From NCBI GenBank assembly GCA_963834725.1, contig CAWICN010000001.1, positions 1 through 64,000 of the forward strand: a stretch of 64,000 nucleotides of DNA. Direction: 5' to 3'. The stretch comes from PALSA-693 sp963834725. GTDB lineage: Bacteria > Actinomycetota > Acidimicrobiia > Acidimicrobiales > Palsa-688. Under the pieces are notes generated by a model, which saw nothing but the letters and a program-made list of their open reading frames with translations, made no database searches and was not told the DNA's origin. Positions 16,681 through 23,431 of this stretch are shown one piece after another. Position 1 is the first letter of the stretch. Each line of letters starts with the position of its first letter. The translations under genes and the position numbers were made by a program.

Positions 16681-18461
16681 ACCGCCGGACCCGCCGGGTG
16701 GGCGGAGCTACCCATTCCGATCGGATCCGCAGCGCGGCGCTCGGCCTCGATCAGCTCTTCGAGATGGCCGATCTGACGAGTCTGCTCCGCCTCGTTCCAC
16801 CCCAGCTCGGGCGCCACCAGGGCGGCCACACCGGGAGCGGCCAGAGCCGTGGCCTCCCGATCGAGGATCAAGGCCCGGGTCCGCCGGACCAGGACATCCG
16901 CCAACGTGACAGCCATCTCGTGGCGTGCCGCCCAGATCGCCTCCGCCCGCAGATATGGAAGGCCCGGGATCAGGGGCTCGGCCAGCGAGATGTCCTCCTC
17001 GCAGAGCGCCAGCACGAGCAGGCTCTCTGTGCCGAACCGATGCTCCAGGTGGGCTCGGGTGGCCGGGTCGACAGCGTCGGTGGCGGCGGATCCAGCGCCG
17101 GCGGTGACCGGCCCATCGCCGGCGGGTACCGGCCCAGCGCCGGCGGTGACCGGCCCAGCGCCGGCGGGTACCGGCCCACCACCAGCACCGACCAGCCGGA
17201 GCCGGCTCGTCCGGGAGGTCGTCGCCGGCGTTTTCCTGCGGAGCCGGCCGGCGACGACGTCAACGGTGTCGGCCGCCATTCGCCGGTAGGTGGTCAGCTT
17301 GCCGCCGGTGACGGTGACCAGCCCATTGGCGGATACCAGCACCGCGTGTCGTCGGGACAGATCCGCGGTGCGGGCGCTGTGAGCGTCGCTGATCAGGGGA
17401 CGGAGCCCGGCCCAGGTCCCTGTCACGTCCGCCGGGGTGAGCCCGGCTGTGGTCCAGGCGTTGACGGCCCGGAGCAGGTACTCGACGTCTTCGGGGGTGC
17501 ACTGAGGGGCATCCAGGGGCCCGTCATAGTCGGTGTCCGTCGTCCCGATGTAGGTGAACCGGCCTGGTCCCGGGCACGGCCCAGGGGACTCATCCGCCGC
17601 CCACGGCACCACGAACACCGAACGCTGGTCGCCCGGCACGGACAAGCTGGCTGCAAAGTCGCATGGGAGCCGGTCGGCCGGCACCACCACATGGATGCCT
17701 TTGGCTGGCCGCAGCGCCACAGGGCTGGGGGTCGGCGTGGCGGCGAGGTTGGCGATCTGCTCCGACCAGACGCCGCCGGCGTTGACGACCACTTCCGCCC
17801 GGATCTCCGTGCCGTCGGCCAGCCGAACTCCGGTGAGCTGGTGACCGTCGTCGAGGAGTCGGTCGACCGGAGCGTGATTGGCCAAGACCGCACCGTGAGC
17901 GGCGGCCGTTCGGGCCAGCGCCAGGGTGAGGCGAGCGTCGTCGGCCTGGGCATCCCAGTAAAGGAAGGCTGCGGCCAGGCGATCCGTGCGCAGGACCGGG
18001 AAGTGCAAGAGCGCCTCGGCGGCGTCGACGCGTCGATGGCGCTGGCCGATGCGGATGCCGCCGGTGACATCGTAGAGCCACAGCGCCGCCGAGTAGGCCT
18101 TGGCCACGCCCTTGACCACCACGCCGTCCCGGCCGAACAGTGGGATCAGGAACGGCAGCCGATGCACGAGATGGGGTGCGTTGGCAAGGAGGCGCTGCCG
18201 CTCGTGGAGGGCCTCGTAGACCAGCCGATACTCGTGTTGCTGGAGATAGCGCAGCCCGCCGTGAACCAGCTTCGAGGACTTCGAGGAGGTCCCCGCGGCG
18301 AAGTCCTCGGCTTCGACGAGGGCCGTCCGCAGCCCCCGGGTGGCCGCGTCGACCGCCACCCCGCATCCGGTGATGCCGCCCCCGATCACCACCACGTCGA
18401 ACTCCTCCGCGCCCAGGCGGCGCATCGCCTCTTGCCGGTCGAAGGGAACGCGTGCCATCAC
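16674..18461 (-). CDS. glpD: Glycerol-3-phosphate dehydrogenase (FAD, respiratory)
   Basis: A 595-residue GlpD/GlpA-like flavoprotein that oxidises sn-glycerol-3-phosphate to DHAP and passes electrons to quinone at the membrane. The Rossmann motif VVIGGGITGCGVAVDA is followed by SSKSSKLVHGGLRYLQQ, YIGTTDTDYDG and TGGKLTTYRRMA, all strong GlpD signatures. Between the FAD half and the C-terminal helical domain lies a repeat of GAGPVPA/GDGPVTA heptads, encoded by a 21-bp minisatellite. The GTG start follows a TAGCCT box by 8 bases; ATG 18458 is an alternative. It heads the minus-strand set glpD, AGPS-like oxidase, FGGY kinase, a plausible glycerol or glycerolipid-precursor unit. Confidence 0.94.
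   Translation of the reverse strand: MMARVPFDRQEAMRRLGAEEFDVVVIGGGITGCGVAVDAATRGLRTALVEAEDFAAGTSSKSSKLVHGGLRYLQQHEYRLVYEALHERQRLLANAPHLVHRLPFLIPLFGRDGVVVKGVAKAYSAALWLYDVTGGIRIGQRHRRVDAAEALLHFPVLRTDRLAAAFLYWDAQADDARLTLALARTAAAHGAVLANHAPVDRLLDDGHQLTGVRLADGTEIRAEVVVNAGGVWSEQIANLAATPTPSPVALRPAKGIHVVVPADRLPCDFAASLSVPGDQRSVFVVPWAADESPGPCPGPGRFTYIGTTDTDYDGPLDAPQCTPEDVEYLLRAVNAWTTAGLTPADVTGTWAGLRPLISDAHSARTADLSRRHAVLVSANGLVTVTGGKLTTYRRMAADTVDVVAGRLRRKTPATTSRTSRLRLVGAGGGPVPAGAGPVTAGAGPVPAGDGPVTAGAGSAATDAVDPATRAHLEHRFGTESLLVLALCEEDISLAEPLIPGLPYLRAEAIWAARHEMAVTLADVLVRRTRALILDREATALAAPGVAALVAPELGWNEAEQTRQIGHLEELIEAERRAADPIGMGSSAHPAGPAVS
17097..17180. repeat. 21-bp minisatellite inside glpD
   Basis: Four 21-base units (17097, 17118, 17139, 17160) of GCCGGCGGTGACCGGCCCAGC type. 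They encode seven-residue Gly/Ala/Pro/Val repeats in the linker before the C-terminal domain. Confidence 0.88.
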
Positions 18462-18469
18462 GACATCTC

Positions 18470-18475
18470 AGGCTA
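18470..18475 (-). promoter_or_regulatory. -10 box (TAGCCT) of glpD
   Basis: TAGCCT on the minus strand, 8 bases before GTG 18461. Confidence 0.4.
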
Positions 18476-18485
18476 CCGACGGCAT

Positions 18486-18548
18486 GTGACGTCACCGGGT
18501 CGGATGGCATCGAGAGTCGTCTTCAAACCATCATTGACTGCGGGTCAA
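18486..18548. promoter_or_regulatory. Palindromes in the glpD-rubrerythrin divergent gap
   Basis: GTGACGTCAC (18486-18495) is a perfect 10-bp palindrome. TTGAC-TGCGG-GTCAA (18534-18548) is a spaced inverted repeat that also contains a -35-like TTGACT. Both lie in the gap between divergent starts, so they are candidate operator or promoter elements. Confidence 0.35.
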
Positions 18549-18601
18549 CCCACTCGTCCCCTCGGACCTCGAGGAGAGTCGGCCCCTAAAGGAGTCAGTC
18601 G

Positions 18602-19021
18602 ATGCCCGCCGTCAGGGACACCAGGACCTACGACAACCTCAAGGAAGCGTTCGCACGCGAGAGCCAGGCCAGCCACCGCTACCTCTACTTTGCCCAGAAG
18701 GCCGACATCGAGGGCTTCCCCGAGTTGGCCGCCCTCTTCCGGTCAGTCGCCGACGGTGAGGCGGGTCACACCTTCGGCCATCTGGAATTTCTCGCAGAGG
18801 TCGGTGACCCCGTCACCGGAGCACCCATCGGCGACACCGAGGACAACCTCAGGTCCGCCATCGAGAGCGAGACCTACGAGTACGCCGCCCTGTACCCCGG
18901 ATTCGCAGGCGTCGCTCGCCAGGAGGGCCTCGACGACATCGCGGAATGGTTTGAGACTCTCGCCAGGGCCGAGCGAAGCCACGCCGACCGCCTGGCTCAC
19001 GGCTTGGCCAAGGTCATCTGA
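18602..19021 (+). CDS. Rubrerythrin-type di-iron protein
   Basis: A 139-residue ferritin-like four-helix protein, probably a peroxide reductase protecting against oxidative stress. Iron ligands fit the rubrerythrin pattern: E in 'FARESQASHRY', the EXXH of DGEAGH, E residues in 'SAIESETYEY', and ERSH in the last helix. There is no C-terminal rubredoxin domain (no CXXC), so electrons must come from a separate partner. The ATG has an AAAGGAG ribosome site 7 bases upstream. It diverges from glpD. Confidence 0.9.
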   Translation: MPAVRDTRTYDNLKEAFARESQASHRYLYFAQKADIEGFPELAALFRSVADGEAGHTFGHLEFLAEVGDPVTGAPIGDTEDNLRSAIESETYEYAALYPGFAGVARQEGLDDIAEWFETLARAERSHADRLAHGLAKVI

Positions 19022-19267
19022 TCCGGGGGGGCTGGCGGCGGCCGTTCGTGCTCGTCGGGCTATTCCCCTGACACGCCCTCGCGAGACCTGATGGGTCGTG
19101 GGGGCGGGTCGGGCGGGGTCTCCACTCGTGATCCTGCGAGGCCGGCCGGCCGGCGCGATCATGACCGCTTGGCCGCGGCCTTTTGGGGTAGACAGGTCAA
19201 AGCTTCTCAGCCAGACTACGGAAGGGCCGGGTGGCAGGTCATCTGTCAGCCCGGTGAGACGACAGAC

Positions 19268-19516
19268 ATGAGCACAAAAAACACGAAAATCCTCGTCTGG
19301 CGGGAGCGAGCGGCCTGTCGAGGTGTGGATCCGGACATTTTCTATCCGTTCTCAGACGAGGAAGCCGACGACGCCAAGGCCATCTGCGCCCTGTGTCCGG
19401 TGCAGCAGGCGTGCCTGGAATGGGCCTTGACGAATCGTGAGAGCGATGGCGTCTGGGGCGGGGCAACCGAACGAGAACGGCGGAGGATCATCCGCCGGCG
19501 CCGTCGTTCAGCCTGA
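19268..19516 (+). CDS. WhiB-family iron-sulfur transcription factor
   Basis: The 82-residue product has the four WhiB cysteines (C17, C40, C43, C49; C-x22-C-x2-C-x5-C) that hold a [4Fe-4S] cluster. The GVWGG turn (61-65) and a basic C-terminal tail (RRRIIRRRRRSA) for DNA contact are present. WhiB proteins sense redox state or NO and bind the housekeeping sigma factor; they occur only in actinobacteria and their phages, which supports the taxonomy. The start ATG 19268 begins just before the conserved domain. About 245 bases upstream hold no other gene, so a long leader or complex promoter is likely. Which subfamily it belongs to is not clear. Confidence 0.94.
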   Translation: MSTKNTKILVWRERAACRGVDPDIFYPFSDEEADDAKAICALCPVQQACLEWALTNRESDGVWGGATERERRRIIRRRRRSA

Positions 19517-19548
19517 CGGGATCTGACGGTCAACCCGGCCGGATTCGG

Positions 19549-20769
19549 ATGTCCCAAGTCGAGTCCACTGCCACGCCCGCCACGCCACCGCCGAGCCTCG
19601 ACAAGCTTGGTGGCTGGCCGGTGGTGCTCGGACATCTCGCCGGCGGAGTCGATCTCGGCCGCGTCGAGGCAGCGGCCGCTCTGACGGAGGTGCTGGAGGG
19701 GAACGCGTCGCCGGCCCAGATCGCCGCCTTCGTGTTCGGGCTGCGCTGCAAGGGGGAGACGGTCGAGGAGATGACCGGACTCGTGGCCGCCATGCTGGCG
19801 GCCTCGGAGCGGGTTGTCGTTCCGGAGGGCCTGGCGGACCGAATGATCGACACCTGCGGGACGGGCGGCGATCGCAGCGGCACCATCAACGTCTCCACCA
19901 TCGCGGCTCTGGTCGTGGCGGGAGCCGACGTGCCTGTCTGCAAGCACGGTGGTCGAGCCGCGTCATCGAAAGCGGGTTCGGCGGACGTCCTCGAGGCCCT
20001 CGGTGTAGTGATCGATCTGGGCCCCGCTGGCGTACTGCGGTGCATCCAGGAGGCGGGCATCGGCTTCTGCTTTGCGCCTCGATACCACCCCGCTATGAGG
20101 CACGCCGTGCCGATCCGCCGCGATCTGGGCGTGCCGACTGCGTTCAACTTCCTCGGACCGCTGGCTAACCCGGCCCGGGTCCGGCGCCAGGTGGTTGGAG
20201 TTGGCGATCCGGCCATGGCCGGTAGGATGGCGAAGGCTCTGGTCGCTGGGGGCGCCGCCCACGTGCTGGTCGTGCACGGTGCGGACGGGCTCGACGAGCT
20301 GTCGACAACCGGGCCGTCAACCATGTACGAGTGGCGGACGCCGGCGTTGACGGGCGCCCCGGTTCGCGACCTGGCCGTTGCGGCGGGTCCTGGCGATCTG
20401 GCCATCGGAGCGCATCCTGGCGCCCTCGCCATTGGGACCCGCACCGTCGATCCCGGCGACGTGGCCGTCGAGGCCCGCACCGTCGATCCCGGCGACCTGG
20501 GCCTGCCCGTCGCCCGACTGGCGGACTTGCTCGGAGGCGACGCCGCGACCAATGCCACCATGGCCCGGCGGGTACTCGCCGGCGAACCGGGACCTCATCG
20601 GGATGTGGTGTTGCTGAACGCTGCGGCCGGCCTGGTGGCGGCCGGCGTGAGCGACGACCTGGCCGACGGCCTGGTCCGAGCCGCCGCATCGGTCGATGAG
20701 GGCCGAGCCGAAGCCGTCCTGAGCCGGTTGATCGAGGTGTCCCGCGAAGAGGCGGCCAGGGCTGGCTAG
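19549..20769 (+). CDS. trpD: Anthranilate phosphoribosyltransferase with internal repeat
   Basis: TrpD transfers phosphoribosyl from PRPP to anthranilate in tryptophan synthesis. Motifs are DTCGTGGDRSGTINVST (PRPP loop), CKHGGRAASSKAGSADVLEA and FNFLGPLANPARVRRQVVGV. At 406 residues it exceeds the usual 340-350. The surplus lies near residues 280-320, where the conserved 'xDPxDLGL' segment has been duplicated (RTVDPGDVAVEARTVDPGDLGL) together with AIG-type repeats. The following GGDAATNA and LLNAAAGLVAAG motifs are intact. No other trp genes are adjacent. A role other than tryptophan synthesis (related phosphoribosyltransferase) is possible but less likely. Confidence 0.92.
   Translation: MSQVESTATPATPPPSLDKLGGWPVVLGHLAGGVDLGRVEAAAALTEVLEGNASPAQIAAFVFGLRCKGETVEEMTGLVAAMLAASERVVVPEGLADRMIDTCGTGGDRSGTINVSTIAALVVAGADVPVCKHGGRAASSKAGSADVLEALGVVIDLGPAGVLRCIQEAGIGFCFAPRYHPAMRHAVPIRRDLGVPTAFNFLGPLANPARVRRQVVGVGDPAMAGRMAKALVAGGAAHVLVVHGADGLDELSTTGPSTMYEWRTPALTGAPVRDLAVAAGPGDLAIGAHPGALAIGTRTVDPGDVAVEARTVDPGDLGLPVARLADLLGGDAATNATMARRVLAGEPGPHRDVVLLNAAAGLVAAGVSDDLADGLVRAAASVDEGRAEAVLSRLIEVSREEAARAG
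20392..20500. repeat. In-frame duplication (27-36-bp units) inside trpD
   Basis: Units beginning GGCGATCTGGCC / GGCGACGTGGCC and ending with the 15-base block CGCACCGTCGATCCC, seen twice (36-base period). They duplicate a conserved loop of TrpD. Confidence 0.75.
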
Positions 20770-20846
20770 GGATTCAGCGGCGACCCGCAGGGTGGCCAGC
20801 CGACAGGCACCTATCGGCGAAGGACGCGGCCGCGTCAGCGGAGCGC

Positions 20847-21125
20847 CTACTCGGCGCCGAGATCCCAGACGGCTTCCAGATCGTGACGGCTGTAGGCCTG
20901 GAAGGCGATCAGGGTGCGGGTGTCGATGACGCCGGCCAGTTGAGAGATCCCCCGGGTGACCACCTGCGCCAGCTGATCGTGCTGGCGCACTCGCACGACG
21001 GCCACGATGTCGGCATGTCCGGCCACCGAGTAGACCTCCGCCACCCCGTCCACCTCGGCCAGCTCGACGGCCAGGTCGGCGACCCGTGCCGGCTCCGCAT
21101 CGATCAGGACGAAGGCGTGCACCAT
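20847..21125 (-). CDS. Stand-alone AsnC/Lrp ligand-binding (RAM) domain protein
   Basis: At 92 residues this is only the C-terminal ligand-sensing domain of Lrp/AsnC regulators (VHAFVLIDAEPARVADLAVEL... VAGHADIVAVVRV... TRTLIAFQAYS). The HTH half is absent. Such stand-alone RAM proteins form dimers or decamers that bind amino acids and may modulate full-length Lrp proteins. The ATG 21125 follows a TACCCT box by 7 bases. It diverges from the NYN gene. Ligand and partner are unknown. Confidence 0.88.
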   Translation of the reverse strand: MVHAFVLIDAEPARVADLAVELAEVDGVAEVYSVAGHADIVAVVRVRQHDQLAQVVTRGISQLAGVIDTRTLIAFQAYSRHDLEAVWDLGAE

Positions 21126-21132
21126 GAATCGG

Positions 21133-21138
21133 AGGGTA
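21133..21138 (-). promoter_or_regulatory. -10 box (TACCCT) of the RAM-domain gene
   Basis: TACCCT on the minus strand with 7 bases to ATG 21125; consistent with a leaderless mRNA. Confidence 0.5.
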
Positions 21139-21270
21139 ACCGGATGCGGGGTTGGGTCGGCGAGGTGACGCCATCGGAGTTGGGGTGGGCCTTCGGACGA
21201 GTAAGGGTTCGGGAACGCGACGGGGTCGAGAACCCATCCGGGTGCCAGAGGTGGCGGCAGCCTGCGGCGA

Positions 21271-21276
21271 TAGCAT
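21271..21276 (+). promoter_or_regulatory. -10 box (TAGCAT) of the NYN gene
   Basis: TAGCAT followed by 6 bases and GTG 21283; supports the leaderless start. Confidence 0.5.
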
Positions 21277-21282
21277 CCGGAC

Positions 21283-22722
21283 GTGGCCTCGGAGCCGCCG
21301 AGCGCGCTAATTCGACCAGCATTGGAGCTTGCCTGGGCTGTGGCCAAGGTGGACAGCCAGGCCCGGCCGCCGATCGCGCCTCCCGGCCGGCTCCGGCCCC
21401 TGATGCGCTTCGCGAAGTTGCCGGACCGCGCCCTGGCGACCGTGCGCCAGGTCGTCGAGGAGGATGCCGAGCTCCGCGCCCGGGTGGCAACGGCCGCTGA
21501 GAATGGGGGCCTGGAGCGGGCCCCATGGCTGTGGTTGGTCCGTCCGGAGGGGTGGGCCGAGGAGCTGGAGTCGCTGATTGAGGCCGCCGATGCCGCCGCC
21601 CTTGAGCTCCGGGCGGAGCGAGAGGAGCGCAGCGCGCGCCGACGGCTGGCTGCAGCGGAGTCCACGACGGCTCGGACCGAGGCCGAGCTCGCCCGCCTCC
21701 AGGGAATCAACGCCGAGTTGCTCGCCCAGATCGCTTCTGAACGACAGGGCCGTCGGCGCAGTGAAATGGATCGAGACGATATCGAGGCGGCCCGCCAGTC
21801 GGCGGAAGCGAAGTTGGTCGCCTTGACCGAGACCGTCGACCAGCTGCGCGCACGAGTGTCGTCCCTTGCCGAGGCCGTCGACGAAGGCGGCCGCCGGCTC
21901 GCGGCGGTGCGTCACGAACGCGACGCGGCTCGGATTCAGGTCGACCGGCTCCGCTCGCAGCTGGACGAGGCCGAGGCCGAAGTGGCGCGTGAGGCCGAGA
22001 GCCAGGAACAGATCCGGGCCGGCATCGGAGGGGCAGTGGCTCGCGCCGCCGCGGGGGCCCGGCAACTGGGGGAGTCACTCAGTGACGTGGTCCGGCTGTT
22101 GCGTCCCGAGGCCGCCGAGCCAGACCAGGGTGACGACGAGAAGCCTGGCTCGCCGCTGACGCTCGCCCACGACGAGGTCCGGGCCGCGAGCAGCACCAGG
22201 CCGCTCCGGCCTGCTCGGCCGAAACGGCGCCATCCGGTCTCCCTCCCGCCGGCCGTGTTCGATGATTCGTTCGAAGCCGGCGAATATCTGGTCCGGGTGG
22301 GAGGGATGCAGCTGATCGTCGACGGCTACAACGTGACCATCTCCTCGTGGCCGCATCTGGAGTTGCCGCAGCAGCGCCAGCGCCTCGTGGACGCGCTGGC
22401 AGAGTTGGCCATGCGGACCGGCATCTCAGTGGACGTGGTCTTCGACGGCCTCGATGCGGGCGGCCGGATCGGTCCGCCCAACGCCGCCCGTCATCGGGTG
22501 CACGTCATCTTCTCGCCAGAACGGGTGGAGGCGGATGAGGTGATCGTCGACCTCGTCGATCAACTCGACTACTCCCGGCCCGTCCTCGTGGCGACCGATG
22601 ACCGTCGGGTGCGAGACGAGGTATCGGGACGCGGAGCGAACGTCATCTCAGTGGCTCAACTGCGGGCGGTTCTGGGGCGCTTGCCAGGTGGTGCCGCCGA
22701 GAGAGGCAGCGCCGCGCACTGA
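21283..22722 (+). CDS. Coiled-coil protein with C-terminal NYN (YacP-like) RNase domain
   Basis: The 479-residue product has three parts: a globular N-terminus (about 1-95), a long Glu/Arg/Ala-rich coiled coil (about 100-260), and a PIN-like NYN domain (about 340-470). NYN hallmarks are 'LIVDGYNVT' at the first strand, 'VDVVFDGLDAG', 'EADEVIVDLVDQ' and 'LVATDDRRVRDEVSGRG'. YacP/Rae1-type NYN proteins cleave mRNA on or near the ribosome. The actinobacterial form with a long coiled-coil N-terminus is widespread but little studied. GTG 21283 is supported by the upstream TAGCAT box. Confidence 0.87.
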   Translation: MASEPPSALIRPALELAWAVAKVDSQARPPIAPPGRLRPLMRFAKLPDRALATVRQVVEEDAELRARVATAAENGGLERAPWLWLVRPEGWAEELESLIEAADAAALELRAEREERSARRRLAAAESTTARTEAELARLQGINAELLAQIASERQGRRRSEMDRDDIEAARQSAEAKLVALTETVDQLRARVSSLAEAVDEGGRRLAAVRHERDAARIQVDRLRSQLDEAEAEVAREAESQEQIRAGIGGAVARAAAGARQLGESLSDVVRLLRPEAAEPDQGDDEKPGSPLTLAHDEVRAASSTRPLRPARPKRRHPVSLPPAVFDDSFEAGEYLVRVGGMQLIVDGYNVTISSWPHLELPQQRQRLVDALAELAMRTGISVDVVFDGLDAGGRIGPPNAARHRVHVIFSPERVEADEVIVDLVDQLDYSRPVLVATDDRRVRDEVSGRGANVISVAQLRAVLGRLPGGAAERGSAAH

Positions 22723-23038
22723 CTCCGGTCGGCGGGACGGGTAGGCGAGGACGGGCGGCCAGATGCCCGCCCAGACAGCCGGGATTGGAGCGAACCGGAT
22801 GGGTTGCCGGGACTGGGTCGGGTTGCCCGGACCGGGTGGGGTTGACCCGCGCCGCCGAACCGGGGGGAAGGGCCGGACCGGCTGGGGGAGGGCCCGACCA
22901 GCTGGGGGCGGCCTGCGCCGCCGAACCGGGTGGTTGCCCTCGACGATCCCATCCGCGTGTGTCGTGAACGTACGGGCGGACGGCTGGACGCACCGAGCGC
23001 CGGCGGTGAGTGTCACACGGTCCTGGTTTCATGCCGGC
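22723..23038. other. GC-rich non-coding stretch with imperfect repeats
   Basis: Between the NYN gene and the Cys-rich gene. It contains imperfect repeats built on CCGGGTTGCC, GACCGGGTGGGG and a duplicated GCGCCGCCGAACCGGG block (22850-22865 and 22917-22932). Open frames here look like shadows. A TTTCAT box at 23027-23032, 6 bases before ATG 23039, is the likely promoter element of the next gene. Confidence 0.5.
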
Positions 23039-23251
23039 ATGACCCATCTCACGATCAGTTGCGATGAGTGCCAGATGCAGGGCACGACTGCCTGCGACGA
23101 CTGCGTTGTCAGCTTCATCTGTGAGCCCGACTCCTCAGCCGCGGTCGCCGATATCGCTGAGCTGCACGCTCTCCGCCTCCTCAGCGGCACGGGCCTTGTT
23201 CCACCCTTGCGCCACCTGCGGCGCACCGACGTCCACCGGGAGTGCGGATGA
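23039..23251 (+). CDS. Small Cys-rich protein, probable metal-binding
   Basis: A 70-residue protein starting MTHLTISCDECQMQ. It has five cysteines in the first 28 residues (C8, C11, C19, C22, C28), two of them CXXC pairs, followed by an Ala/Leu helix and an Arg-rich tail (LRHLRRTDVHREC). I recognise it as a type of small conserved actinobacterial protein without known function; the spacing suggests zinc or a [Fe-S] centre. The start is ATG 23039. The insertion sequence begins three bases after its stop codon, so the gene was left intact, but anything downstream in its transcript has been separated from it. Confidence 0.72.
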   Translation: MTHLTISCDECQMQGTTACDDCVVSFICEPDSSAAVADIAELHALRLLSGTGLVPPLRHLRRTDVHRECG

Positions 23252-23254
23252 CCG

Positions 23255-23276
23255 CCCTAGGCCCGTTTTCCGCACC
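23255..23276 (+). repeat. Left terminal inverted repeat of the IS
   Basis: 22 bases, perfectly inverted at 25612-25633. It begins 3 bases after the stop codon of the Cys-rich gene. Confidence 0.9.
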
Positions 23277-23416
23277 TGGATGAGGTAACCCTGGCTGATC
23301 GCCGCCGAGTTCCCCTTGTATTGGCTGGGTTTTGGGCCTCTGGGTGGGGGTTCGGGCTGAGATGTGTTGTGCCAACGGGGCGAATGACATGCTTGTTATT
23401 TGTGGGTCGCTCGTGC

Positions 23417-23422
23417 TAGGGT
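23417..23422 (+). promoter_or_regulatory. -10 box (TAGGGT) of the transposase gene
   Basis: TAGGGT followed by 9 bases and ATG 23432. The preceding region carries two copies of TTGTGCCAAC (23368-23377 and 23422-23431), the second ending at the ATG. Confidence 0.45.
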
Positions 23423-23431
23423 TGTGCCAAC

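Noticed and set aside
16698..19091. 797-codon open frame spanning glpD antisense and rubrerythrin
   Set aside because: It crosses two real genes in a different frame or strand and has no coherent domain.
22763..23038. Long N-terminal extension of the Cys-rich protein
   Set aside because: The upstream frame is repeat-rich Arg/Gly sequence, while ATG 23039 begins the conserved part and has a -10-like box 6 bases upstream.
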